Shown piece after piece: positions 29,256-38,456 of a DNA stretch of 39,713 nt. Source of the stretch: JADGGV01 sp035715725. GTDB lineage: Bacteria; Gemmatimonadota; Gemmatimonadetes; Longimicrobiales; RSA9. Numbering within the stretch: the first letter of the stretch is position 1; every line of letters starts with the position of its first letter. The notes beneath the pieces were generated by a model. The model saw nothing but the letters and a program-made list of their open reading frames with translations, was not told where the DNA came from and ran no database searches. The position numbers were made by a program, and so were the translations under genes. The DNA lies in the NCBI GenBank assembly GCA_035715725.1, contig DASTKT010000164.1, forward strand, positions 1-39,713, given 5' to 3'.

Positions 29256-31490
29256 CTACGGGCGGCGCCGCCGCAGGAGCTGCGCGTTGACCGCGACGAT
29301 GACCGTGCTGGTGGACATGAGGAGCGCGCCGACGGCGGGCGGCAGGACGAGGCCGGCCCAGGCGAACGCGCCGGCCGCGAGCGGGATGGCGAGGACGTTG
29401 TAGCCGGTGGCCCAGGCCAGGTTCTGCACCATCTTGCGGTAGCTGGCGCGGCTGAGGTCGATGACCTGGACGACGTCGCGGGGATCGTTCCTGACGAGCA
29501 CGATGTCGCCGGACTCGATGGCGACGTCGGTGCCGGCGCCGATGGCGATGCCGATGTCGGCGGTGAGGAGCGCGGGGGCGTCGTTGACGCCGTCGCCGAC
29601 CATGGCGACGCGGTCGCCGCCGGCCTTCAGCTCCTCGATCTTGCGAGCCTTCTCGCCGGGGAGGACGCGCGCGAAGACGTAGTCGATGCCGAGCTCCTCG
29701 GCGACGGCGCGGGCGACGGCCTCGGAGTCGCCGGTGATCATGGCGACGCGGATCCCGAGCTGCTTCAACCGCTCGACGGCCTCGTGCGATTCGGGGCGGA
29801 CGGTGTCGGCGAGGGTGAACGCGGCCGCGGGGCGGCCGTCGAGGACGAGGACGACGATCGTCTCGCCTCTCGCGGCGGCCTGCTCGGCGGCGCGGAGCAG
29901 CTCCGGCGGCGCGGCCTCGCCCGCCTCGTCGAGGAGCGCCGGCCGGCCGACCAGGACGTGCCGTCCCTGGACGCGGGCGCGGACGCCGACGCCGGGGATG
30001 GCCTCGAACGCCTCGGCGCGGGGGAGCGCGAGGCCGCGCCTTGCGGCCTCGGCGACGATGGCGCGGGCCACGACGTGCTCGGAGTCGGCTTCGGCCGACG
30101 CGGCCAGGCGGAGCGCGTCGTCCTCGCCCATGCCGGCGACGGTGGCGATGCCGGCGACGCCGTAGTCGCCATGCGTGAGCGTGCCGGTCTTGTCGAAGGC
30201 GACGACGTCGAGCTCGCGGGCGCGCTCGAGCGCGGAGCGCTTCCGGACGAGGAGGCCGGCGCGCGCGGCGAGCGTGGTCGAGATCGCGATGACGAGGGGG
30301 ATGGCCAGGCCGAGCGCGTGCGGGCAGGCGATGACGAGCACGGTCACGAGCCGCTCGATGGCGAACGGAAGGCCGGCGCCCGCGAGGAGCCACGCGATCA
30401 CGGTGATGGTGCCGGCGCCGATGGCGACGAGGGTCAGCCAGAACGCGGCGCGGTCCGCCAGGTCCTGGGCGCGGGAGCGGGACGTCTGCGCCTGCTCGAC
30501 CAGGCGCATGATCCCGCCGAGCGCGCTCTCCGCGCCGACGCGGGTGATGCGGACGCGGAGCGCGCCGGAGCCGTTGACGGTGCCGCCGATGACGTCGTCG
30601 CCTTCCTCTTTCGGGACCGGGCGCGACTCGCCGGTGATCAACGATTCGTCGACCGTGGAGCGGCCCTCGACGACCACGCCGTCGGCCGGGACGCTGGCGC
30701 CGGGGCGGACGAGGACGACGTCGCCCGGGCGGAGCCGGGCGACGGGGACCTGCACCGTTCCGGTGGGCGTCACGAGCTCGGCCATGTCCGGGAGCAGCTT
30801 CGCCAGCTCCTGCAGCGCGCCCTGCGCCCGGCCGATGGAGCGCATCTCCATCCAGTGGCCGAGCAGCATGACGTCGATCAGCGTGACCAGCTCGATCCAG
30901 AGCGGCGTGCCGACGAGCCCGAAGGTGGCGGCGATGCTGTAGACGAACGCGACGGTGATCGCGAGCGAGATGAGCGTCATCATCCCGGGCCGGCGCTCGC
31001 GGAGCTCGGGGACCGCACCCTTCAGGAAGACGAGGCCGCCGTAGGCGTAGATGACGATGCCGAGGACGAACGGCACCAGGCTCGACCCCGGGAAGCGCGG
31101 CGCGGTGAAGTGGAGCCAGCGCTGGAGGTCCGGGGAGTAGGCGAGCACCGGGAGGCTGAGCAGCGCGGAGACCCAGAACTTCCGCCGGAACATGGCGGCG
31201 GAATGGCCGGCGTGGCGGTCGTGGGCGCCCGCGGCGTGCTCGTGGGCGGCGGGCGCATGCTCGTGGGCGGCGGGCGCCGCGCCCGCGTGGGGGTGAGTCC
31301 CGCCGGGCTCCGCCTCGGGGGCGAGCTCCGGGTGCAGGGGATAGCCGGGCTCCTCCGGGACTTCGCCGCCGGCGGGATGCCCGCCGTGGGCGGGATGCCC
31401 GCCCTGCGGCGGCGCATCGTGCGCGTGGACCTCCGGGGGATCGGGGGAAGCGCCGGAACCGGCCGGATGCCCGTGGTCGTGGCGGCTCAT
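29256..31490 (-). CDS. copB: CopB-type P1B copper-exporting ATPase
   Basis: This 744-residue inner-membrane pump should export copper (P1B-3 type). The N-terminal 100 residues are an extended His-rich metal-binding tail ('SRHDHGHPAG', 'GGHPAHGGHPAGG', repeated 'AAHEHAP') instead of CXXC heavy-metal domains. Then come the platform helices, the actuator 'DESLITGESRPVPK', the M6 metal motif 'VIACPHALGLAIPLV' (CPH, not CPC), the phosphorylation site Asp433 in 'FDKTGTLTHGD', the P1B-specific His-Val motif 'DSEHVVARAI' and 'MVGDGVNDAPAL'. The CPH motif marks Cu2+/Ag+ or Cu+ pumps. The start ATG overlaps the stop of the upstream outer-membrane protein gene (ATGA). Confidence 0.93.
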   Translation of the reverse strand: MSRHDHGHPAGSGASPDPPEVHAHDAPPQGGHPAHGGHPAGGEVPEEPGYPLHPELAPEAEPGGTHPHAGAAPAAHEHAPAAHEHAAGAHDRHAGHSAAMFRRKFWVSALLSLPVLAYSPDLQRWLHFTAPRFPGSSLVPFVLGIVIYAYGGLVFLKGAVPELRERRPGMMTLISLAITVAFVYSIAATFGLVGTPLWIELVTLIDVMLLGHWMEMRSIGRAQGALQELAKLLPDMAELVTPTGTVQVPVARLRPGDVVLVRPGASVPADGVVVEGRSTVDESLITGESRPVPKEEGDDVIGGTVNGSGALRVRITRVGAESALGGIMRLVEQAQTSRSRAQDLADRAAFWLTLVAIGAGTITVIAWLLAGAGLPFAIERLVTVLVIACPHALGLAIPLVIAISTTLAARAGLLVRKRSALERARELDVVAFDKTGTLTHGDYGVAGIATVAGMGEDDALRLAASAEADSEHVVARAIVAEAARRGLALPRAEAFEAIPGVGVRARVQGRHVLVGRPALLDEAGEAAPPELLRAAEQAAARGETIVVLVLDGRPAAAFTLADTVRPESHEAVERLKQLGIRVAMITGDSEAVARAVAEELGIDYVFARVLPGEKARKIEELKAGGDRVAMVGDGVNDAPALLTADIGIAIGAGTDVAIESGDIVLVRNDPRDVVQVIDLSRASYRKMVQNLAWATGYNVLAIPLAAGAFAWAGLVLPPAVGALLMSTSTVIVAVNAQLLRRRRP

Positions 31491-32929
31491 GGCTGCTCCT
31501 GCGTACGCGGAGGCGTGCCGGGCCCGTAGCCGCCGGCCTCGCCTCCGTCGTGGTGCATCCCGTGCTCGTGCTCCGTGGGCGGCGGCGCCGGCATCGGCCG
31601 CGCCGCGGCGGCGTGCTCCATGGCCATGGGCGCCGGGCGCAGGCTGGCGAAGACCGCGAAGCCGGCCGACGTGGTCGAGCCGTAGAACGGCGCCAGGTCG
31701 GAGGACACGAAGTCCAGGTCGACCTGCGCGCCGATGCCCGGGAGCAGCCCGCGCCCCGGGAACTGGCGCACGTAGCCGACGAACACCTTCCCGACGGGGA
31801 AAATACGTCCGCCGAGGCCGCGGTCCTCCGGGAGCGCGAGGTCGTCGCCGGACTTCTGCACCCACTCGGCGCGGCCGAAGACGACGTCGCGCCCGCTCAG
31901 CCCGGCGCTGCTCTCGAGGAGCGCCGAGTTCGTCGTGAGGCCGTGGGCCCGGTCCTGCCCCCAGACGAGCGTGGTCGCCCACGGGCTCAGGCCGGCCCGC
32001 GGGCGGTGGTACGTCAGCGATGCGGTCGAGCGGTGCACGTCGGCACGCCCGCCGGGCTCGTGGGCTTCCTCGGCGTCGTTCAGGAAGCCGGTCGAGAGCT
32101 GGACCGCGACGTTCTCGCTCGGGAGCAGCCAGAGGCGCCCGGCGTACGAGTCGAGCGCGGCCAGGTCGATGTCGTAGCGGTCCTCGTCCGGCTCGCGGGC
32201 GTTGAAGATGGAGCCCTCCAGCTTCCACTTCCGCCCGTACACCCCCGCGGTCGCGACGCCGAACGAGATGTGCGTGGCGTCCTGCCAGTGATGGCCGATC
32301 GGCGCGAGCGGCCCGGCCATCGCCGAGATGCGGTGCGGGTAGGCGACGGGCCCGAGCGCCGGCTCGCCGGCCGGCGCCCCGTAGAGCTCGAGGGCGACGT
32401 CGCGTCCGAGCGCACGGTCGTAGCGCGCCGAGAGCTCCATGAACAGGTCGTGCGGGTGCTGGCGGTCGTGCAGCCGCTCGCCGTGGCAGAGCTCGCCGGT
32501 CGCGAGCAGGTCGGGGTAGCCGCACTTCCCCACCGTGAGCGGCTCCGCGCTGAGCATGGCGCGCAGCGCGAGGGCGCCGCCGGCCAGATTCCGGTGCCCC
32601 ATGGCCATGAACCAGTTCACGCTGCCGAGCTGGCGGTCGCCCCGGTCGCTCCCCTCGTCGATGTACTGGAGGAACGCGTTGCCGTGCAGCATGAGGCGCC
32701 ATGCCCCCGCGGGGACGTGGAACGCGTACATCGGCGTCGCGTCCGGGAGCCACGCGGTGCCGGAGCCGTCCCGCGTCTCCGGCACGCCGAGCGGACCCGT
32801 CATCATCTCGTGGGCGGCGGGGTGCGCGCCGCCGGCGCGTGGCGCGCCGCCGCCGTGCGGGGGCTGCTGCGCCCGAGTCGTCGAAGACGCGACGACGCTC
32901 ACCATTGTCGCGATCAGAACCGTCCGCAC
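31487..32929 (-). CDS. Outer-membrane barrel-like protein coupled to copB
   Basis: The 480-residue protein starts at a GTG (32929) that follows GGGAGG by 7 bases and opens into a signal peptide ('RTVLIATMVSVVASSTTRAQQ'). An upstream GTG at 32989 has no usable ribosome-binding site. The mature protein has a His/Pro-rich N-terminus, many alternating beta strands ('SFGVATAGVYGRKWKLEGSIF'), the motif 'HDRQHPHDLFMELSARY' and a Met/His-rich tail ('EHEHGMHHDGG'). This looks like an outer-membrane barrel with metal-binding ends. Overlap with copB implies that it handles the metal the pump exports. It resembles the protein at 4514-5791. No family name is recognised. Confidence 0.72.
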   Translation of the reverse strand: MRTVLIATMVSVVASSTTRAQQPPHGGGAPRAGGAHPAAHEMMTGPLGVPETRDGSGTAWLPDATPMYAFHVPAGAWRLMLHGNAFLQYIDEGSDRGDRQLGSVNWFMAMGHRNLAGGALALRAMLSAEPLTVGKCGYPDLLATGELCHGERLHDRQHPHDLFMELSARYDRALGRDVALELYGAPAGEPALGPVAYPHRISAMAGPLAPIGHHWQDATHISFGVATAGVYGRKWKLEGSIFNAREPDEDRYDIDLAALDSYAGRLWLLPSENVAVQLSTGFLNDAEEAHEPGGRADVHRSTASLTYHRPRAGLSPWATTLVWGQDRAHGLTTNSALLESSAGLSGRDVVFGRAEWVQKSGDDLALPEDRGLGGRIFPVGKVFVGYVRQFPGRGLLPGIGAQVDLDFVSSDLAPFYGSTTSAGFAVFASLRPAPMAMEHAAAARPMPAPPPTEHEHGMHHDGGEAGGYGPGTPPRTQEQP

Positions 32930-33162
32930 CGAACGCCTCCCGTCCCACTGGCTCCCTGAGTGACTCCCATCCGCCGTCGGGGTGCGCACCCTCCATGCCG
33001 GGTAAAACCCTGGTGCCAGCGTCAGCGCTCCGCCGCCGTTTCGCGCGGCCGGATGGACCAGAAACTGCGGGACTCCTGGAGCAGGCTCCTGGAGCAGGGC
33101 TGCAAGGGCGCCTACGAGCCGTGCGCAGGCGGAGCCGACGCCCGAACAGCGCTCACGGTAAC

Positions 33163-34719
33163 ATGCCCGCGCGCTTCGAGGCCGCGATCTTCGATCTGGA
33201 TGGCGTGGTCACCTTCACGGCGCGCGTCCACGCGGCGGCTTGGAAGGAGCTCTTCGACACCTACCTCCGCTCCCGCGAGCGGACGCACGCCGAGCCGTTC
33301 CGCCCGTTCACCGAGGCGGACTACCGCACCCACGTCGATGGCCGCCCTCGCTCCGACGGCGTGCGCACGTTCCTCGCCTCCCGCGGGATCACGCTCCCCG
33401 AAGGTCGTCCCGATGACCCGCCCGAGGCCGAAACGATCGCCGGTCTCGGCAACCGCAAGAACGCGCTCTTCCACGCCCGGCTCCGGGAGATGGGAGTCGA
33501 GGTGGACGCCGAGGCGGTCCGGCTCGTCCGCGAGCTGCGGGCGCGCGGGATCCGTGTCGGCGTGGCATCCTCGAGCAAGAACACGGGGCCGATCCTCGAA
33601 ATGGCGAGGCTCGAGGGTCTCTTCGACGCGCGGGTCGACGGCATCGTGAGCGAACGGCTGCATCTCCGCGGCAAGCCCGCGCCGGACTCCTTCCTGGAGT
33701 GCCTCCGGCGGCTGGGCACGCCCGATCCCCGCCGTGCCATGGTCGTCGAGGACGCCGAGGCCGGCGTCGAGGCGGGGCGCGCCGGCGGCTTCGGGCTGGT
33801 GCTCGGCGTCGACCGTGGCGGGCGTGCCATCGCCCTGCGCGAGCACGGCGCCGACTGGATCGTCCGCGACTTCCGGGACGTGTCCGCCGAGCGGATCGAG
33901 GTCTATCTCGCGAATCGGCCCCATACGCGCCCGAACGCCATCGCCGCCTGGGGCGACGTCGCCGCCGAGCTACGCGGGCGTCGCCCCGCGGTCTTCCTCG
34001 ACTACGACGGCACGCTGACGCCGATCGTCGACCGCCCCGATTTGGCGGTCCTCTCCGCGGAGATGCGCCAGACGCTCCGGAGGCTCGCCGCCGTCTGGCC
34101 GACGGCCGTCGTGAGCGGGCGCGCCCGCGACGATGTGGCCGCCCTGGTCGGCATCGACGCGCTCGACTACGCCGGAGCGCACGGCTTCGACATCGCGGGC
34201 CCGGACGTCTCCGGGCCACGCCTCGAGGTCGAGCCCGGGCTGGCGCCCGCGGTGGCCCGCGCCGCCGAGGAACTGCGCAGGCGGACGGCCGCCATCCCCG
34301 GCGTCATCGTGGAGGACAAGCGGTTTGCCGCGGCCGTCCACTACCGGCTCGTCGCCGCGGAGCGCGTGCCGGAGGTCGAGCGGATCGTCGACGGCGTGCT
34401 CGGCGGCCGGCCGGAGCTGAAGAAGACGCTCGGGAAGAAGGTCTTCGAGCTGCGACCCGCGATCGAATGGGACAAGGGGCGGGCCGTGCGGTGGCTCCTC
34501 GACGCGCTCGGCCTGAAGCGGCCCGACATCGTCCCGATCTACGTCGGCGACGACGCGACCGACGAGGACGCGTTCCGCGCGCTCCAGGAGCGCGGGATCG
34601 GCATTCTCGTGACCGACACCCCGCAGCCCACCGCCGCGCGCTACTCGCTGCAGGACGTGGTGGAAGTCCGCGAGCTCCTCGAGCGCCTGGCCAGCTTGAA
34701 AGCGACGAGCCCGGCATGA
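33163..34719 (+). CDS. Fusion: HAD (beta-phosphoglucomutase-like) and trehalose-6-phosphate phosphatase
   Basis: The 518-residue cytoplasmic protein has two HAD-type enzymes. Residues 1-250 resemble beta-phosphoglucomutase: 'AIFDLDGVVT' with Asp11 and Asp13 (the acid/base Asp), a cap region ('HVDGRPRSDGVRTFLASRGI'), 'VGVASSSKNT', 'GKPAPDSFLECL' and 'MVVEDAEAGVEAG'. Residues 265-515 are a trehalose-6-phosphate phosphatase (OtsB): 'VFLDYDGTLTPIV' with Asp280 and Asp282, 'TAVVSGRARDDV', 'AGAHGFDI' and 'IYVGDDATDEDAF'. The order matches the first two domains of the large OtsB1 protein of Mycobacterium tuberculosis. The stop overlaps the start of the GH65 gene (ATGA). Confidence 0.9.
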   Translation: MPARFEAAIFDLDGVVTFTARVHAAAWKELFDTYLRSRERTHAEPFRPFTEADYRTHVDGRPRSDGVRTFLASRGITLPEGRPDDPPEAETIAGLGNRKNALFHARLREMGVEVDAEAVRLVRELRARGIRVGVASSSKNTGPILEMARLEGLFDARVDGIVSERLHLRGKPAPDSFLECLRRLGTPDPRRAMVVEDAEAGVEAGRAGGFGLVLGVDRGGRAIALREHGADWIVRDFRDVSAERIEVYLANRPHTRPNAIAAWGDVAAELRGRRPAVFLDYDGTLTPIVDRPDLAVLSAEMRQTLRRLAAVWPTAVVSGRARDDVAALVGIDALDYAGAHGFDIAGPDVSGPRLEVEPGLAPAVARAAEELRRRTAAIPGVIVEDKRFAAAVHYRLVAAERVPEVERIVDGVLGGRPELKKTLGKKVFELRPAIEWDKGRAVRWLLDALGLKRPDIVPIYVGDDATDEDAFRALQERGIGILVTDTPQPTAARYSLQDVVEVRELLERLASLKATSPA

Positions 34720-37190
34720 CGCGATCGGAGCCTGTCCCTGCCCCGCCCGCCGTGCCGCCGCTCGTCGACCCGTGGATCCTCGGCTACGACGGCTTCGACC
34801 CCGGGCAGGAGGGGCTGCGCGAGGCGCTCTGCGCACTCGGCAACGGCCTCTTCGTCACGCGCGGCGCCGCCGAGGAGGCCGAGGCCGATGGCGTCCACTA
34901 TCCCGGCACCTACGTCGCCGGCGGCTACAACCGCCTGGCGAGCGATGTGGCCGGCCAGATGGTCGTCAACGAGGACCTGGTCAACTTTCCGAACTGGCTC
35001 CGTCTCACGTTCCGGCCGGAGGACGGCGACTGGTTCCGCCCCGGCGCCGTCGAGGTCCTCGCCTACCGCCAGGAGCTCCATCTCCGCGACTGCGTGCTCG
35101 TACGTCGGCTCCGCGTCCGCGACGGGCGGGATCGCGTGACCACGATCGAGAGCCGGCGCCTGGTGAGCATGGGATCGCCCCATCTCGCCGCCATCGACTA
35201 CCGCATCACGCCCGAGAACTGGAGCGGCGAGCTGCGCATCCGCTCCGAGCTCGACGGGTCGGTCACGAACAGCGGAGTCGCGCGCTACCGCCAGCTCGCG
35301 GGGCGTCACCTCCGGGTGCTCGGCGCGGCCGCGGTCGCGCCGGAAGGGGTCCATCTCCTGGTCGAGACGAGCCAGTCACGCATCCAGGTGGCCGAAGCCG
35401 CCCGGACGCGGCTCTACGGGAGCGAGGGGAGGATCGAGCCCGAGCGGCGGATCCTCGGCGACCGGCCGGCGCGGATCGGCGAGGAGCTCCGTCTGGCAGC
35501 CGCACAGGGCGAGACCGTGCGGGCCGAGAAGGTCGTCGCGCTCTACTCTTCGCGCGACCGCGGCATCGGCGAGCCCGGAACCGAGGCGCGCGCCGCCATC
35601 GGCCGCGCACCCGGCTTCGAGGAGCTTCTCGCCGACCACCGCCTCGCGTGGCAGGCGCTCTGGCGCCGCTACGACGTCGAGATCGGGATGGGAGGCCCGG
35701 ACGACGACCTCGCGCGCGAGCAGCTCATCCTCCGCCTCCACATCTTCCAGCTCCTGCAGACCGTCTCGACGCACACGGTCGGCCTCGACGTCGGCGCGCC
35801 GGCGCGCGGGCTGCACGGCGAAGCGTACCGGGGGCACGTCTTCTGGGACGAGCTCTTCATCTTCCCGTTCTACAACTTCCGCACGCCCGCCATCACGCGC
35901 TCGCTCCTCCTCTACCGCTTCTACCGCCTCGACGCGGCCCGGGAGAACGCGCGCGGTGCCGGGTATGCCGGCGCCATGTACCCGTGGCAGAGCAGCAGCG
36001 ACGGCCGCGAAGCGACCCAGCAGCTCCACCTGAACCCGCTCTCCGGCCGCTGGGACCCGGACTGGAGCCGGCTCCAGCGCCACATCGACGCCGCCGTCGT
36101 CTACAACCTCTGGCGCTACTACGAGGCGACGGGCGACCGCGCCTTCCTCATCCACTACGGCGCGGAGATGGTGCTCGAGATCGCGCGCTTCTGGTCGAGC
36201 ACCGCCCGGTGGAACGAGCGCACCGGCCGCTACGAGATCACCGGCGTGATGGGGCCCGACGAGTATCACGAGAAGTACCCGGACGCGGAGGCGGGCGGGC
36301 TGCGCAACAACGCCTACACGAACGTGATGGCGGTCTGGTGCCTGCTGCGCGCGCTCGACGTGCTCGAGGACGTCGGCCAGTCCCGCCGCGCCGAGCTCGT
36401 CGCACGCCTCCACATCGACGCGGACGAGATGAAGCGCTGGGACGACATCAGCCGCCGGATGACCATCCCCTTCCACGACGACCGGATCATCAGCCAGTTC
36501 GAGGGCTACGAGCGCCTCGAGGATTTCGACTGGCCAGCCTACCGCGCGCGCTACGGCGATGTCGCGCGGCTGGACCGGATCCTCAAGGCCGAGGGCGGCA
36601 CGCCCGATCGCTACAAGGTCTCCAAGCAGGCCGACGTGAACATGCTCTTCTACCTGCTCGGGGCGGACGAGCTGCGCAGCCTGTTCGACCGGCTGGGCTA
36701 CGCGTTCGACGACGAGGTCCTCCCGCGCAACATCGCCTACTACGTCGAGCGGACCTCCCACGGCTCGACGCTCAGCCAGATGGTCTTCGCCTCGGTCGTC
36801 CACGAGCTGGACTGCGACGAGGGCTGCCGCCTCTTCCTGGAAGCGCTCCGCGCCGACGTCGACGACCTCCAGCGGGGCACGACGCCCGAGGGAATCCACC
36901 TCGGCGCGATGGCCGGAACGGTCGCGATCGTGCTCCACCGCTACGCGGGGGTGCGGCTCGTGGACGGCGGGGTGATGCTCTCGCCCGAGATGCCCTCCCG
37001 GCTCCGGCACCTCCGCTTCCGCGTCCACTGGCGGGGCCGCTGGCTCGACGTCGACCTCACGACCGAGCGCCTGCGCGTCACGGTGGACCGCGACCGGCCC
37101 GAGCCCGTTCCGGTGGCCGTCCGCGAGGAGTGGCATCGGATCGACCCGGGTGCGGTCCTGGAGGTCGAGCTGACGGCAAGGGGCGGATGA
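34716..37190 (+). CDS. Glycoside hydrolase family 65 disaccharide phosphorylase
   Basis: This 824-residue cytoplasmic enzyme probably splits an alpha-linked glucose disaccharide (trehalose, kojibiose or maltose, or a phosphate ester) with phosphate to give beta-glucose 1-phosphate. The N-terminal beta-sandwich (1-280) has 'LREALCALGNGLFVTRG' and 'YVAGGYNRL'. The (alpha/alpha)6 barrel has 'RGLHGEAYRGHVFWDELFIFPF', the catalytic acid Glu516 in 'VMGPDEYHEKYPD', 'YKVSKQADVNML' and the phosphate-loop motif 'RTSHGSTLSQMVFA', which supports a phosphorylase over a hydrolase. The mutase-like HAD domain encoded just upstream could turn beta-glucose 1-phosphate into glucose 6-phosphate. The exact substrate cannot be read from sequence. 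Confidence 0.92.
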   Translation: MTRSEPVPAPPAVPPLVDPWILGYDGFDPGQEGLREALCALGNGLFVTRGAAEEAEADGVHYPGTYVAGGYNRLASDVAGQMVVNEDLVNFPNWLRLTFRPEDGDWFRPGAVEVLAYRQELHLRDCVLVRRLRVRDGRDRVTTIESRRLVSMGSPHLAAIDYRITPENWSGELRIRSELDGSVTNSGVARYRQLAGRHLRVLGAAAVAPEGVHLLVETSQSRIQVAEAARTRLYGSEGRIEPERRILGDRPARIGEELRLAAAQGETVRAEKVVALYSSRDRGIGEPGTEARAAIGRAPGFEELLADHRLAWQALWRRYDVEIGMGGPDDDLAREQLILRLHIFQLLQTVSTHTVGLDVGAPARGLHGEAYRGHVFWDELFIFPFYNFRTPAITRSLLLYRFYRLDAARENARGAGYAGAMYPWQSSSDGREATQQLHLNPLSGRWDPDWSRLQRHIDAAVVYNLWRYYEATGDRAFLIHYGAEMVLEIARFWSSTARWNERTGRYEITGVMGPDEYHEKYPDAEAGGLRNNAYTNVMAVWCLLRALDVLEDVGQSRRAELVARLHIDADEMKRWDDISRRMTIPFHDDRIISQFEGYERLEDFDWPAYRARYGDVARLDRILKAEGGTPDRYKVSKQADVNMLFYLLGADELRSLFDRLGYAFDDEVLPRNIAYYVERTSHGSTLSQMVFASVVHELDCDEGCRLFLEALRADVDDLQRGTTPEGIHLGAMAGTVAIVLHRYAGVRLVDGGVMLSPEMPSRLRHLRFRVHWRGRWLDVDLTTERLRVTVDRDRPEPVPVAVREEWHRIDPGAVLEVELTARGG

Positions 37191-37298
37191 GCCGGGGAGA
37201 GCGCCGGCCGGGCCGGCAAGGCCAGACATAGATTCGGCGTGCCGCGGGTTGGCTGCGCAAACGTGCCACCCGGCGGCCGGGAGGCGCCGCCGTCGCCC

Positions 37299-37613
37299 TC
37301 AGACCGGCGGCTGGCGCCGGAGGTCCTCGAGCATTCGCAGGTACGTGTCCCGGTCGATCTCGCCGCGAGCGTAGCGCTCCTTCAGGATCGCCTCGGCGTC
37401 GGCTCCACGGCCGGGCGGCCCGGCGCGTCCCGGGAGGTAGCGGACGGCCAGCCAGACGAGGAAGGCGAGAACCACCAGCCACAACAGCCAGCCGAACATC
37501 ATACCCCACCCCCACATTCCGCCCGGCCCGCACATCGGGCACCACCACGGTGCCTGCGTGGGCTGGCTCACGTCGAGATAGCCAACGGGAACGAGGCTGA
37601 GTGCGGTGATCAT
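37299..37613 (-). CDS. SHOCT-domain small membrane protein
   Basis: The roughly 104-residue protein has one membrane segment ('MMFGWLLWLVVLAFLVWLAVRYL'), preceded by a Trp/Met/Cys/Gly-rich stretch ('APWWCPMCGPGGMWGWGM'). A C-terminal SHOCT motif ('AEAILKERYARGEIDRDTYLRMLEDLR') follows. Such proteins are common beside copper and silver resistance genes, but their role is unknown. The first ATG is at 37613; a GTG at 37637 would add eight residues, and neither has a clear ribosome-binding site. Confidence 0.8.
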   Translation of the reverse strand: MITALSLVPVGYLDVSQPTQAPWWCPMCGPGGMWGWGMMFGWLLWLVVLAFLVWLAVRYLPGRAGPPGRGADAEAILKERYARGEIDRDTYLRMLEDLRRQPPV

Positions 37614-37967
37614 GCGATGGCGGTGTCGGCGTCGCACCTACGATTTCAGGTGGCCCCGCGGGTCTCCATGCATGCACCGAGCGTGCCGGCCGGGCAATAG
37701 CCGGGCCGCGGCGGGCGCCGGGCCATGTCGTGGCGCCGAGCCAACCATCGACGGGAGCGGGGCCACTTCACGGTAACGGGTCGCCGCGGCGCGAATCGCG
37801 GACATCGGGACGGGGTTTGCCCGACAGCACCGGCCCATTGTCCGTGCTAGCGTTCACGGTCCTCCCCGCGCTGCGGGTCCGGAGGCCGGATCCGACGCCG
37901 GGTGGCCGGCCGTGGGGCTCCCGGTCTCACGGACGCACGTCGTGCAAATCGGATCCCGGAGGAAAGC
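37614..37967. other. Divergent intergenic region
   Basis: This 354-base gap separates the SHOCT gene and the DUF411 gene and should hold both promoters. I see scattered short palindromic GC motifs but no confident promoter, operator or terminator, and no gene. Confidence 0.4.
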
Positions 37968-38456
37968 ATGCGCTCCCGCACGTGGCTGGTCCTGGCGCTG
38001 GCGCTCGGCGGCGTCGGGCTTCTGGCGCTCCGTCTCTCGCCGGCGCCGCGCGGCGCCCGCGCCGAGGACGCCCGGACCGGTCCGCCGGTCGCGATCACGG
38101 TCTACAAGAGCCCGAGCTGCGGCTGCTGCGGTCAGTGGGTCGAGCACCTGAAGAAGAGCGGCTTCGCGGTGACCGTCGTCGACGTAGACGACGTGATGCC
38201 GGTCAAGCAGAAGTACGGCGTCCCGGGTTCCGTCGTCTCGTGCCACACCGCTCGGGTCGGCGGCTACGTGGTCGAGGGGCACGTGCCCGCGGACCTGATT
38301 CGGAAGCTCCTGCGCGAGCGGCCGAACGTCGCCGGGATCGCGGCGCCGGGAATGCCCGTGGGCGCTCCCGGGATGGAGCAGGGCGGAAGGAAGGAGCCGT
38401 ACGACGTGGTCGCGTTCGACCGGAGCGGCCGCACGACGCCGTACGCACGCCGGTAG
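37968..38456 (+). CDS. DUF411 metal-binding protein
   Basis: The 162-residue precursor has an N-terminal signal or anchor ('RTWLVLALALGGVGLLAL'), followed by the DUF411 domain. 'VYKSPSCGCCGQWVEHLKKSGF' holds the C-x-C-C metal motif, and 'SCHTARVGGYVVEGHVPADLIRKLL' adds Cys and two His. 'PGMPVGAPGMEQG' and 'YDVVAFDRSG' complete the family's conserved core. DUF411 proteins are typically found with copper-resistance genes and are thought to bind copper in the periplasm. GGAGG lies six bases before the ATG. Confidence 0.92.
   Translation: MRSRTWLVLALALGGVGLLALRLSPAPRGARAEDARTGPPVAITVYKSPSCGCCGQWVEHLKKSGFAVTVVDVDDVMPVKQKYGVPGSVVSCHTARVGGYVVEGHVPADLIRKLLRERPNVAGIAAPGMPVGAPGMEQGGRKEPYDVVAFDRSGRTTPYARR

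Noticed and set aside
29256..32996. A single 1,246-codon frame that reads upstream from the copper ATPase
   Set aside because: The N-terminal 500 residues are Arg-rich shadow of the outer-membrane protein gene in another frame. The ATG at 31490 overlapping that gene's stop is the natural ATPase start.
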